Positions 47,363 to 56,043 of a stretch of 64,000 bases of DNA are shown here, piece after piece. Source of the stretch: Chryseobacterium nakagawai (lineage in GTDB: Bacteria; Bacteroidota; Bacteroidia; Flavobacteriales; Weeksellaceae); NCBI RefSeq assembly GCF_900637665.1, contig NZ_LR134386.1:1604501-1668500 (forward strand), given 5' to 3'. Each line of letters starts with the position of its first letter. Position 1 is the first letter of the stretch. Position numbers and translations under genes: made by a program. Under the pieces are notes generated by a model, which worked only from the letters and a program-made list of their open reading frames with translations, did no database searches and had not been told where the DNA came from.

Positions 47363-49153
47363 GAGGCTGTCTCAAAACTGAGAATAGCCTCTTTTTTATT
47401 TATTTCCAAATCTGTACTATGTTTCCACTGTATTGGCTTCAATTATTTTTTTGAAGATTATTCTCCCTTATTTGTGATGAGATTAGATAAAAAACAGTTT
47501 TTTTAAGCTGCCTTTTTCCTCAGGTTTTGTGCAATTGCCAATAATCCCCATTCTATGGCCACTTTTTCGTTTCCGCGGAGCATAAAGCGGCGGAACCCGT
47601 GGTTCTGCTTAATGTTCCCGAAGACTGGCTCAACATCATAACATCGCTGCTTTCGTTTTTCAATACCCTTTTCGCTGTTTAGAAGTTGGTAGGCCAGTTC
47701 TTTATGTCGTTTTAAGTTCTCGTTTATTTCTATAATCCTGTTTGCCTGTGATTTATGACAGGCGCCATTTAATGGGCAGTTAGCACAATTCTTTGCCTGA
47801 TACCTTTTACTTGTCTGCTCAAAACCTGTACTGGTTTTTCGCCTGGCATCCCCAATATATTCCATTCTTTGCCCCATCGGACAGATATAGCAATCTTCCT
47901 TGTGGTAGTAGAACAGTTTATTACTGCTGAATGGTTGTTTGCCATTGTACTTCTGGTTCTGCTGCTTATCGAACATATTATATTTAACATAGGCTTCTAT
48001 TTTATTTTCTTCCAGCAGCTGGTAGTTTTCTTCGCTCCCATATCCGGCATCAGCGGTAATGCTTTTCGGTGCTTTGCCAAAACTAGCCTGGTGCTGTTCC
48101 AAATGTGCTTTTAATGTGGTGGTATCGGTAGGGTTGGGATGTATGGTATAGTTAACGATGAACTGCCCTGAGGTGGATATCTGCACATTGTAGCCTGGTT
48201 TGAGCTGTCCATTTTTCATGTGGTCTTCCTTCATGCGCATAAAGGTAGCATCGGGGTCGGTTTTGCTGAAGCTGTTGCGCTTGCCCAAAATAGCTTCCTT
48301 AGCTTCATATTCAGCCATCTTTTTTGGATACCTTTCGCTCGCATATTTCAGCTTGTTTTTTACCTTTTTATCAATCTGCGCCTTGTCGGCAAGCACGGCA
48401 TTTAGCGTATCTACCGTGTCCTGAACCTTTTGGGTATCTATATCTGTAAAGTCTGGTGGCTCGGGCAGGCCATCTTCCGTTTTAGCTACGCTTTGGGCAT
48501 ATTGCCAGATTTCACTCAAAGCCTTTTTCATCTTTTCTTTGTTGGTTTGGATGGCTTTTTTCCATACAAAAGTATATTTATTGGCATTAGCTTCTATCTT
48601 GGTGCCATCGGTGTAAACCTCTTCAATACTTAACAGACCCTCTGCGGCCAATAGTTTTACCACTTCCTCAAATACGCTGCGCAAAGCTTCTTTTAACCGA
48701 ACACCCCGAAAACGGTTGATGGTATTGTGGTCGGGATAGCTCATTCCGCTAAGCCACATAAAGTTGATGTTCTCTCGGCAGGCCGTTTCCAATTTTCGGC
48801 TACTGTAAACATTGCTCACATAACCGTATACCAAAACTTTTAACAGCATTTGCGGATGATAGCTGGAGGTACCCTTTATTTTGTAGGCATCCAGGAGAGA
48901 TTGGATGTTGATGCGGTTGATCACATCGTTAACGATACGTACCGGATGGCCTTTGGCTACCAGTTCGTCTAAAGTTGGCGGAATGGCCATTATTTGATCT
49001 TGGTAATAGGCCTTAAAAACTGGTTTGCTAACAGCCATAAATCTCAATTATTTATTATTAAATATATGATATTCAGATATTTAAAACAAATCTTAATGAA
49101 GATTATTTGAGGTTTTTATCCATAAAAAGAGGCTGTCTTTTTGAGACAACCTC
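47363..49153 (-). mobile_element. IS1182-family insertion sequence
   Basis: Complete element of 1791 bp. Terminal inverted repeats are GAGGCTGTCTCAAAA (47363-47377) and, inverted at the other end, TTTTGAGACAACCTC (49139-49153), with one mismatch. Each end also has an internal palindrome that pairs the repeat with nearby sequence. It carries one transposase gene. I could not define a target-site duplication by eye. Confidence 0.85.
47503..49047 (-). CDS. IS1182-family transposase
   Basis: 514 residues, full length for the family. N-terminal DDE-Tnp-associated region (PPTLDELVAKGHPVRIVNDV, LKVLVYGYVSNVYSSRKLE), catalytic acidic residues in EEVYTDGTKIEANANKYTF and SITADAGYGSEENYQ, and the C-terminal Glu-containing RCYDVEPVFGNIKQNHGFRR. 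A zinc-like Cys cluster (CYICPMG, CANCPLNGACH) is typical. The frame is intact, so the element may still be active. It is unrelated to conjugation and probably a later insertion into the ICE. Confidence 0.93.
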   Translation of the reverse strand: MRFMAVSKPVFKAYYQDQIMAIPPTLDELVAKGHPVRIVNDVINRINIQSLLDAYKIKGTSSYHPQMLLKVLVYGYVSNVYSSRKLETACRENINFMWLSGMSYPDHNTINRFRGVRLKEALRSVFEEVVKLLAAEGLLSIEEVYTDGTKIEANANKYTFVWKKAIQTNKEKMKKALSEIWQYAQSVAKTEDGLPEPPDFTDIDTQKVQDTVDTLNAVLADKAQIDKKVKNKLKYASERYPKKMAEYEAKEAILGKRNSFSKTDPDATFMRMKEDHMKNGQLKPGYNVQISTSGQFIVNYTIHPNPTDTTTLKAHLEQHQASFGKAPKSITADAGYGSEENYQLLEENKIEAYVKYNMFDKQQNQKYNGKQPFSSNKLFYYHKEDCYICPMGQRMEYIGDARRKTSTGFEQTSKRYQAKNCANCPLNGACHKSQANRIIEINENLKRHKELAYQLLNSEKGIEKRKQRCYDVEPVFGNIKQNHGFRRFMLRGNEKVAIEWGLLAIAQNLRKKAA

Positions 49154-49283
49154 CACAATAAGGTCGCAACCTGTTTGGTAAAATGTAAAAGAAAGGATTT
49201 GTGTAAGGGTGCATTTTGCTAAAGGGGATTGCACCAATTTAAAGCAAAAAGGCTGCCCGACCATCGGGAGGATCTGTCTTTTT

Positions 49284-49310
49284 GCCGCCCGACTTTTCTG
49301 GTCAGGCGGT
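49284..49310. terminator. Hairpin downstream of the Api92-like gene
   Basis: A stem of 5+3 bp (CCGCC/GGCGG and GAC/GTC, 49285-49293 with 49301-49309) with one mismatch and a 7-nt loop, directly after the stop codon of the 49314-49808 gene on the minus strand. A smaller hairpin (CCCGA/TCGGG, 49256-49268) follows. Termination function is only probable. Confidence 0.4.
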
Positions 49311-49313
49311 GTT

Positions 49314-49808
49314 TTAAACTTTACTACTATTAAAATGATTTTCTATTTTACGCTCTAATAAGGTGTCGAGTATTTCCCATTCGCTATCGTACTCATTGCC
49401 CTCAAAATGGTAGGTGTCGGTTTCCTCGTCTAATTCGTAGCTGTCAAAGTCCTGGCTATCTAAGCAGATGTCCTTTAGTATGCCATCTTCAAATATTGCC
49501 TTGCCGTACACTAAGCAGCCCAATTCTTCATACTCGTGTGTAAAGTCCACTTTGAAATGTTCGGCTATCTGCTTAACGGCTTCCGTGTTTGGCGACCATT
49601 TTGTTTCATACTGGAACACGCCCGCACTTTCATTATCCTGACTGATATTGTAGAAATAATCTCCGTGCGTGTCCTGTACGAAATCGGGCAGTTGTCCGCA
49701 GTTGTCTTTCTGCTCCTTTTCAGCCATTGATTTGAATAGCTGTGTTATCTGTTCTATTGCTTCGGCTGTTCCCTCAAAAACAACCCAGTTGTTGCACCAA
49801 TTAGCCAT
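49314..49808 (-). CDS. Api92/DUF1281-like ferredoxin-fold protein
   Basis: 164 residues starting MANWCNNWVVFEG, the signature start of Api92/YubB-like proteins, followed by a ferredoxin-like alpha/beta core and an acidic C-terminus. Members are common accessory genes on conjugative plasmids and ICEs, and the function is unknown. It is 2 bp downstream of the next gene, so co-transcribed with it. Confidence 0.75.
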   Translation of the reverse strand: MANWCNNWVVFEGTAEAIEQITQLFKSMAEKEQKDNCGQLPDFVQDTHGDYFYNISQDNESAGVFQYETKWSPNTEAVKQIAEHFKVDFTHEYEELGCLVYGKAIFEDGILKDICLDSQDFDSYELDEETDTYHFEGNEYDSEWEILDTLLERKIENHFNSSKV

Positions 49809-49810
49809 AA

Positions 49811-50218
49811 TTATTTATCGTTTAAGGTTATCTGTAAAAATTTGTCGCTCCCAAAAAGTAGGTGTATCGCCTGTTTTAATTGCGGGTCGCATTGTGCATC
49901 CTCTGTATATTCAATTAGGCAATGGACAGCGAAAATTGAATGGTGTCCGTCAAAAAAATGGTCGGTAAACCAGTGCGGGCGTTTCCAAAGCGGTTCATTT
50001 TTCGTTATCCCTTTTTGTGCATTCTGCACAAGCCTGTACCAAAATTCAGCGGTGAAAAATCCCTTTTGATACCAACCCTCACGAAAGGCGGTTTCATTTT
50101 GCAGGAAGTAGTCACATTGTGTTTTTATAGCGTTTTGCAGGTTCTCCAGTTCTGCGGGAAACAGTTTGCATAACAAGCCCGCTTTATCGAGATTGTCCAT
50201 TTTATCTAATGCTTTCAT
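49811..50218 (-). CDS. Unknown ICE accessory protein
   Basis: 135 residues from the start at 50218 (MKALDKMDNLDKAGLL). A longer in-frame start at 50263 adds a Cys/Lys segment that overlaps the promoter region and is less likely. Contains AFREGWYQKGFFTAEFWYRL (about 60-80) and HSIFAVHCLIEYTE. No domain recognised. It lies in a three-gene set (DUF932, this gene, Api92-like) that recurs in ICEs of Bacteroidota. Confidence 0.65.
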   Translation of the reverse strand: MKALDKMDNLDKAGLLCKLFPAELENLQNAIKTQCDYFLQNETAFREGWYQKGFFTAEFWYRLVQNAQKGITKNEPLWKRPHWFTDHFFDGHHSIFAVHCLIEYTEDAQCDPQLKQAIHLLFGSDKFLQITLNDK

Positions 50219-50269
50219 ATCTTTTGTTTTTAGTAGGCGACCACCTTTGCAGGCAGTCGCCATTGTTGA

Positions 50270-51343
50270 TTAATTGAATTTGAAAATCTCTGCTCCTGAA
50301 TAGGCAAAGTCTGTACACAGTTCAAAGGCTTTTTGGGTCTTTAGCTGTGCTGTACCACCCATTACAATAGATTGTAGTTTGGCTTCGCCATCCCTGTAAT
50401 TGCGTACATTCTGAAAGTAGCCTGTAACAGCATTGTAAGCCCCGAATAATGTGCCTTTGGTAGTTGCCATTTGTTGGGTGTCGCTTATCATAGCGTATTC
50501 AAAGGCATCATCTACGGTGTTTTTGAACACGGTGGAAACTTCATCCTCCGCACCTTTTTTAAGCAGGGTAAGCGTTTCCTTGTTCGGGCAAAGTGCCAAT
50601 TGGATTAGCTTTCTTACTTCTTGGTCTGTTACCCTTACTTTAGCCCAGTCGTTAAAAATGTTCTCTAACTGTGTGCTTAGGGTATTGGCAAGCCCCATAA
50701 CCTTGTGAGCGTTTTCAAGGCGTTGTTTTGCTCCTGACGTGTGTTTGATACGCACTACGTTGGTCATACTCCGTAATGATGCGTTTAAGGTGTTTTGGCA
50801 TACGATACGGATAGGGGTAAACGCTGCGGTAATACTTCCGCTACCGTCGTGGCTTGTGGTTAAGAAAATGTACTTTTCTGTAACATCGTCGCCGTTACCT
50901 ACTCGGATATAGTCAGGCAGCTTGGCAGTAATAAAAATGCGTTCTCCGTTGCCCAATGCTCCTGCGGTTTCGTACAATATTCCATCGCCTCCGCCTACAA
51001 TAGCATCAAAGAAATTGAACGCCTCACGGTTTTGTACGATATGGTAGTCTTTGCCTACCACGCCCAACGGTGTATTGGTATCGGTGCGGAGTGTGGCGAA
51101 ACTGTTAGATACTAAAATGTCGTTAGCTTCAATCAGTTCTCCGCTGTCGCCTATGCTCATTGTTCTGCCCTGTGTAAACAGTGGGGATTTGATAACCTCG
51201 TAATCTAAACCTGCGTGTACTATTGCTTCCTCGCTTGTTGGGTACTGCTCTACGATTTGCCCCAAACCGTGCCACGCCTTTTGTTGAACGCTGAAAAATG
51301 AATGACGTCCTGTTTGCTCGTTGAAATTGATGTTGTGTGCCAT
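50270..51343 (-). CDS. DUF932 family protein
   Basis: 357 residues. Motifs of DUF932: HSFFSVQQKAWHGLGQIVEQ (about 14-33), FATLRTDTNTPLGVVGKDYH (about 82-101) and TFTPIRIVCQNTLN-like (AFTPIRIVCQNTLNASL, about 175-191). Proteins of this family are plasmid- and phage-borne and resemble the LGT/YfjQ group, with unknown function. It is the first gene of the leftward accessory set. Confidence 0.85.
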   Translation of the reverse strand: MAHNINFNEQTGRHSFFSVQQKAWHGLGQIVEQYPTSEEAIVHAGLDYEVIKSPLFTQGRTMSIGDSGELIEANDILVSNSFATLRTDTNTPLGVVGKDYHIVQNREAFNFFDAIVGGGDGILYETAGALGNGERIFITAKLPDYIRVGNGDDVTEKYIFLTTSHDGSGSITAAFTPIRIVCQNTLNASLRSMTNVVRIKHTSGAKQRLENAHKVMGLANTLSTQLENIFNDWAKVRVTDQEVRKLIQLALCPNKETLTLLKKGAEDEVSTVFKNTVDDAFEYAMISDTQQMATTKGTLFGAYNAVTGYFQNVRNYRDGEAKLQSIVMGGTAQLKTQKAFELCTDFAYSGAEIFKFN

Positions 51344-51916
51344 AATGCTAAAATTTTGATGTTTGAAAAAATGTTATTTACTCACTCGCTTTTCTCGTTT
51401 CCCGCTTCCCGTTGTGGTTTGCTCCGCTTCGCTTCGCATAAATTTTTCCAAAAGAAAAACCGGAAAAAAGAAAGCAGATAATCCAAGCGGGCAACAGCGT
51501 AAAACCGAAAGGAAACGGAATAAGTCCCGGAGGGTGGCAAGGCAACACACAGCAACTCGGCGAAGCCAACATTTTGCCTTGCCATTATGCCGTAGTCTTT
51601 TGGTTGGGCGTGTGGGGTGGCTGCCCGCTATAACTTAGCTGCCTTTTTACCGGTTGATTGTGGAAATTTTCTATTCTAAATTTTATGGCATTATTGACCA
51701 GGCTTTGATAGCCTGTGATAGAGATTTGAAAAACGGAATGGCAGGGGGAGTTAGATAAGGATTTCGTTTTTCAATTTTCTATTTTGGAAATAGGTAAAAG
51801 CTCTTTTACAGCGTTGGACTGGGTTGGGGAAAGGAAATGTGCTTTTGCCTAAAAAGTAGAGGCATAAAAAAAGCAGAACCGTTAAGTTCTGCTCATTGTG
51901 ATTAGATAAATGCTAA
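51344..51916. other. Intergenic region between the DUF932 gene and the integrase gene
   Basis: 573 bp without a convincing gene. An 11-bp perfect inverted repeat (51535-51545 with 51574-51584, arm TGGCAAGGCAA) could form a hairpin in the leader of the DUF932 transcript. A 91-codon frame at 51363 is basic, low-complexity and rejected. Apart from that hairpin and the integrase terminator at the right end (51872-51893) I see nothing definite in it. Confidence 0.5.
51872..51893 (-). terminator. Terminator of the integrase gene
   Basis: Perfect 8-bp stem (AGCAGAAC/GTTCTGCT, 51872-51879 with 51886-51893) with a 6-nt loop, 24 bp after the integrase stop codon on the minus strand. On that strand a T-run (from the A-run at 51866-51872) follows the stem, as in intrinsic terminators. 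Confidence 0.75.
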
Positions 51917-53167
51917 TTAGATTGCCATCATAAACGCTTCTTCCATAGCCTTAAATTTCGGCGTAACCAAATCCATATCCTTACTGATTTTTTGGCTTGT
52001 AATTTTAGCATAAATCTGTGTGGTGGAAATGTTTTTATGCCCCATCATTTTGCTAAGGCTTTCAAGCGGTACGCCCTCGGTCAAAAACATTGTTCCGAAA
52101 GTATGCCTTGCCGTGTGAAAGGTCACTTTTTGCTCTGTAACAATCTCTGCCTTTTCAACCAATTTACCTATGTGAGTATTGCAGGTTGCATTGGTCGGAA
52201 CAGGAAATATAAATTCATTCCTCGTAGTACCCTGATATTTCTCGATGATACGCTTAGGGATTTCCATTAACCGAACATTGGAAGCAATATCTGATTTCTT
52301 TCTCCTGCTGATAATCCATTGATGACCGTCAAAGAATGATTGAATATTGTTCCTTGTCAGTTTCTTAATATCAGCGTAAGCAAGTCCGGTAAAGCAACTG
52401 AAAATAAACAGGTCTTTTACCAATTCATACCGTGGGTGCGGTGGTACGCACATCATCAGCTTTTCTACATCTTCTTTAAGGATATAACCACGGTCGGTTT
52501 CTTCCATATTGATTTCATAATCCTGAAACGGATTATCACGTATCAAGCCCTTTTTAATAGCCAGTTCCACCAAACTTAATACAGGCATTGTGTAAACCCA
52601 AACCGTATTATGTGAAGACTGCAAATCGTACCGGAGGTAAAAATCAAACTCCCGGATAAAATCGGCAGTCAATTCCCGAAAAGCCATATCATCACGATGA
52701 TAGCGTTCTTTGATAAACGTGGTAAGATGGTTGTAAACCGTGATATACTTATTGTAGGTACTTTGGGAACGTTCTTCCTTTTCAACCAGTTTTTTAAAGT
52801 CCTCATTTTGGTCGTTGAAAACTTTAAGGATAGCGTCGTCCATTACGCCAACACCCAAAAATGATAGCTTTACTTTTTGGGCAGTGGCAAAGCCCTCGTG
52901 CTTCAGCATATCTTCATAAATCTTGTCGATACGCCCACGTATGTTATCCAGTTTTTTATTGATGCTTAATGCCTGCGCACTTTTTCCCTGAACTCTTCCG
53001 TGTTTTAAATCCCAATTATTGGGGTCAATTTCTAACTTTGTTCCGAAAGTTTTAGGGGTTCCGTCAATGGTAATACGTGCCATAATCGGGGCATTACCGT
53101 TCTTTTTCAGTTCGTTCTTTTTCAAATAGAAAAGCAGTTTGAACGTCGATTTTTTTGTCTGCTCCAT
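51917..53167 (-). CDS. int: Tyrosine recombinase (ICE integrase)
   Basis: 416 residues. N-terminal arm-binding domain (FKLLFYLKKNELKKNG, ITIDGTPKTFGTKLEIDP), a SAM-like core-binding domain (about 110-210) and a catalytic domain. Catalytic motifs are HTARHTFGTMFL (His/Arg, about 349-360), GHKNISTTQIYAKI with the nucleophilic Tyr at about 384. The first catalytic Arg is replaced: CFTGLAYADIKKL has Ala where most recombinases have Arg, a change known from Bacteroidota integrases such as that of CTnDOT. It catalyses integration and excision at the adjacent attachment site. Confidence 0.93.
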   Translation of the reverse strand: MEQTKKSTFKLLFYLKKNELKKNGNAPIMARITIDGTPKTFGTKLEIDPNNWDLKHGRVQGKSAQALSINKKLDNIRGRIDKIYEDMLKHEGFATAQKVKLSFLGVGVMDDAILKVFNDQNEDFKKLVEKEERSQSTYNKYITVYNHLTTFIKERYHRDDMAFRELTADFIREFDFYLRYDLQSSHNTVWVYTMPVLSLVELAIKKGLIRDNPFQDYEINMEETDRGYILKEDVEKLMMCVPPHPRYELVKDLFIFSCFTGLAYADIKKLTRNNIQSFFDGHQWIISRRKKSDIASNVRLMEIPKRIIEKYQGTTRNEFIFPVPTNATCNTHIGKLVEKAEIVTEQKVTFHTARHTFGTMFLTEGVPLESLSKMMGHKNISTTQIYAKITSQKISKDMDLVTPKFKAMEEAFMMAI

Positions 53168-53446
53168 AACTCAAATGTTTAACGTTTAAAATTAAATTAC
53201 ATTGAGTTACAAGGGAATGTAGAAAAGGGTGCAAAAGACTGAAATATAATCAGTTAAACCACATAGTTACCTTTGTCAATCGGTAACGAATTAGTAACCT
53301 AACCTTGTCAATTTAAGCCCCAAACCTATCAGACACCGACTTCCGAACTAAGACTACTCTTTTTATAAAGCCTTGTATAGCAAAGGTTTTAACCGTTTTG
53401 CTTATTTTTGCTTTTTACTAATCTTTTTTTTCAAAAATAACAAATA
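53168..53446. other. Right ICE end with candidate integrase arm sites
   Basis: 279 bp between the integrase start and the first chromosomal gene. It contains CTTTGTCAAT (53271-53280) and a related CCTTGTCAAT (53303-53312), and a GTTAC/GTAAC inverted pair (53266-53270 with 53283-53287). These resemble arm-type sites for the integrase. The join between ICE and chromosome must lie here, probably in the last 100 bp where the A+T content rises. The exact core cannot be fixed without the other end. No tRNA gene is present. Confidence 0.55.
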
Positions 53447-54472
53447 ATGAGTAATGTTTACGATAATATCCTTGGCCTAATAGGAAACACTCCTATGGTG
53501 AAGCTAAATACTGTTACAAAAGATATTCCTGCAACCGTTTATGCCAAGTTAGAATCATATAATCCTGGACATTCCACTAAAGATAGAATTGCACTTCATA
53601 TTATAGAAAACGCTGAGAAAAAAGGCTTATTAAAAGAAGATTCTGTAGTTGTAGAAACTACTTCCGGAAATACCGGTTTTTCTATTGCAATGTTTTGCAT
53701 CATTAAAGGATATAAATGTATACTTGCTGTAAGTGACAAGACGAAGTCAGAAAAAATAGCTTATCTGAAAGCACTTGGAGCTACGGTTTATATATGCCCG
53801 GCCAATGTACCTGCAGATGACCCAAGATCGTATTATGAAGTTGCTAAAAGAATTGCTTCAGAAACACCAAATTCAGTTTACATCAATCAGTATTTTAATG
53901 AACTAAATATTGATGCCCACTACCAGACAACCGGACCTGAGATTTGGGAACAGACAGAAGGTAAAATTACTCACCTTTTTGCCTGTACTGGAACAGGTGG
54001 AACTTTATCGGGATCAGCAAAATTTTTGAAAGAAAAAAATCCAAACATCAAGGTGATTGGTGTAGATGCTGATGGATCTATTCTTAAAAGCTATCACGAA
54101 ACAGGAGAAATTCATAAAGAAGATGTTCATCCTTATCAGATTGAGGGAATGGGAAAAAATTTAATTCCTTCTGCCCTGCTTTTTGATAAAATTGATGAGT
54201 TTGTGAGAGTAAATGATGAGATGTCTGCTTACAGAATCCGCGAGATTGCTTTGAAAGAAGCGATTATGGGAGGTTATACAACCGGAGCGGTTACTCAGGC
54301 ATTGATGCAATATGCACAATCTCATGAATTTGCTGAAAACGATATTGTCGTTTTAATATATCCGGATCATGGGTCAAGATACATTACAAAAGTGTACAGC
54401 GATAAATGGATGGCAGAACAGGGATTCGTCAACAACTGTGTTCATAATTACGATAAAGTTTTCCAACTATAA
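53447..54472 (+). CDS. PLP-dependent cysteine synthase / cystathionine beta-synthase family enzyme
   Basis: 341 residues, fold type II PLP enzyme. Lys45 in GHSTKDRIAL forms the Schiff base, TTSGNTGFSIA (about 68-78) is the substrate loop and GTGGTLSG (about 177-184) binds the cofactor phosphate. It should make cysteine from O-acetylserine and sulfide, or cystathionine from serine and homocysteine; the sequence does not decide. No CBS domains follow, so it is the short form. First gene of the chromosomal flank. Confidence 0.88.
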   Translation: MSNVYDNILGLIGNTPMVKLNTVTKDIPATVYAKLESYNPGHSTKDRIALHIIENAEKKGLLKEDSVVVETTSGNTGFSIAMFCIIKGYKCILAVSDKTKSEKIAYLKALGATVYICPANVPADDPRSYYEVAKRIASETPNSVYINQYFNELNIDAHYQTTGPEIWEQTEGKITHLFACTGTGGTLSGSAKFLKEKNPNIKVIGVDADGSILKSYHETGEIHKEDVHPYQIEGMGKNLIPSALLFDKIDEFVRVNDEMSAYRIREIALKEAIMGGYTTGAVTQALMQYAQSHEFAENDIVVLIYPDHGSRYITKVYSDKWMAEQGFVNNCVHNYDKVFQL

Positions 54473-54543
54473 TTAATTAAATAGAAGGAAAATCGTGTAA
54501 CAGATATGGAAGTATCTATTGTAACAGTCGAAATAGGGTAGAT

Positions 54544-55263
54544 ATGTTTAGACATAGAGGAAAAAACAGGACTTATTTTCATAATATTAAATTAGCATCA
54601 CTTCTTTCCTTTGTTGCAGGGACAGTCAATATTGTAGGGGTATTATCAATTGAGATATTAACTACAAACATTACAGGGCATTTTGCTTTTTTTTCCGAGG
54701 AAGTAGTATTGAAGGATTATTATGATGCAGCACTCTACCTATTATTTATCGGATGTTTTTTAGGAGGAGCTTTCTGTTCCAGCCTTCTGGTAGAATTTGT
54801 ATCCCGTTTCAGAAAATTCCAATCTCACTTTATTCCCTTATTAATAGAAATTTTTATTTTGGGTTTCATAGGACTATTTGCCGATTTTAAAATAATAATC
54901 AGTCCCAATATGATAGCCTGCCTTTTACTTTTTGCAATGGGGCTACAGAATTCTTTAGTAACAAGAGTATCTCAGTCCGTTGTAAGAACAACACATTTAA
55001 CAGGAATCTTTACTGACTTGGGAATAGAAATGTCCAAATTATTTTTTTACGGAAATGCTATTTCGTATAGCCAGCTTAAAAAAAGCATTATGTTAAAAAT
55101 TGTAATTGTATTATGTTTTTTTTCTGGAGGGGTAATAGGTGGTTTTACTTATGAAGTCTTTCATATAAAGACATTATTGTTTTCTGTTGGAATACTTTTA
55201 TTTGTGATCTGGTATGATAGGTTATTATATAAATATTATGTATTGAAAAGAAAATTAAGATGA
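54544..55263 (+). CDS. DUF1275 (YoaK-type) membrane protein
   Basis: 239 residues with six membrane helices and the family motifs LLSFVAGTVNIVGVLSI (about 18-34), NITGHFAFFSE (about 39-49) and LLFAMGLQNSLVTRVSQ (about 128-144) with TTHLTGIFTDLG (about 150-161). Function of YoaK/DUF1275 proteins is unknown. It begins 71 bp after the cysteine-synthase gene and may be co-transcribed. Confidence 0.88.
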   Translation: MFRHRGKNRTYFHNIKLASLLSFVAGTVNIVGVLSIEILTTNITGHFAFFSEEVVLKDYYDAALYLLFIGCFLGGAFCSSLLVEFVSRFRKFQSHFIPLLIEIFILGFIGLFADFKIIISPNMIACLLLFAMGLQNSLVTRVSQSVVRTTHLTGIFTDLGIEMSKLFFYGNAISYSQLKKSIMLKIVIVLCFFSGGVIGGFTYEVFHIKTLLFSVGILLFVIWYDRLLYKYYVLKRKLR

Positions 55264-55305
55264 ATTAATCTGTTTGCAAAAATTAGATGTATATTTCTAT
55301 GAAAG

Positions 55306-55883
55306 CTAGTTCTGGCTAATTTTCACATTGAAAGATGTTAATATATCAGTATTGGCATCTGAGGTTTCAGCCGTATTGTTTATTCTATTATTGAGAGCTA
55401 ATGATGCATCAAGAATTAGGGATTTAATTGTTGTATAAGCTGCAGAAATAAAAAGTTTTTTATTTTTACTTTGAAAGTTATAGAGTCGGTCTATCAACGA
55501 ATGTCTTATCATATCTTTGGTCGCATGAAGATAAGGGAAAACGAAAATATTCCTTCTTGAATTAAAAAATAAGATCGAATATAGACAAGTAGGATTATTA
55601 GAATGATGTTCATAGAAAAGAGAGGAAAAAGAGAACATATATATTTCTTGTGTTTTATAATCACTAAATGAGAACTTCTTATGCGGTCCGATAAACACAA
55701 CACTGTTTCCTTTTATGTAATAAGTTTGATCTTCAAGATCAATGGTTAGGTCATCAAGTGTAAATAAAATACAAAAATATTCTAATGTATTAAAATCTGA
55801 TTTTCCTTGTTTTTTTTGATAATATAGCTTAACGGATTGATACTGAATCCTGTTTTAGTAAGTTCTTTTTGTATATGTATCAT
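55306..55883 (-). pseudogene. AraC-type regulator, frameshifted and truncated
   Basis: The frame starts MIHIQKELTKTGFSINPLSY at 55883. It is broken at a run of eight A residues (minus-strand; 55814-55821) and continues in another frame as FNTLEYFCILFTLDD and YIKGNSVVFIGPHKKFSFSD, a cupin-type sensor domain of AraC regulators from Bacteroidota. One added A in the run would join both parts. It then stops at 55306 after KISQN, without the C-terminal helix-turn-helix. The longest intact part alone (from 55698) lacks a natural start. A homopolymer makes either true phase variation or a sequencing error possible. Confidence 0.65.
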
Positions 55884-56009
55884 CGATATTAATTCGAGAT
55901 TAAAATAATGAAAAATTTAATTAAAGTAAGTTATTTTGATTACTCAAAAGTTTGACTTAAATCAAATTTTATGAAGAGATAGATCATAAAAATTTATTGA
56001 TAAAGAGGG

Positions 56010-56017
56010 TACTTTTG
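56010..56017 (+). promoter_or_regulatory. Candidate -7 element of pckA
   Basis: TACTTTTG matches the TAnnTTTG consensus and lies 26 bp before the pckA start codon, giving a short leader. No well-spaced -33 TTG is seen, so confidence is limited. Confidence 0.35.
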
Positions 56018-56043
56018 CTCGAAAGTAAAAAACTCATCTTGAA

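Noticed and set aside
47355..49161. Target-site duplication of the IS1182 element
   Set aside because: CACAAT-like sequence occurs on both sides but is not directly adjacent to the left inverted repeat, so no duplication is claimed.
51363..51638. 91-codon frame between the integrase and DUF932 genes
   Set aside because: Basic, low-complexity translation with no domain, and it overlaps an inverted repeat.
53168..53446. tRNA gene as the integration target
   Set aside because: No cloverleaf or tRNA 3' end was found; the junction lies in plain intergenic DNA. A perfect CTnDOT core (GTAnnTTTGC) was also not found; the closest is TTATTTTTGC near 53402 with a mismatch.
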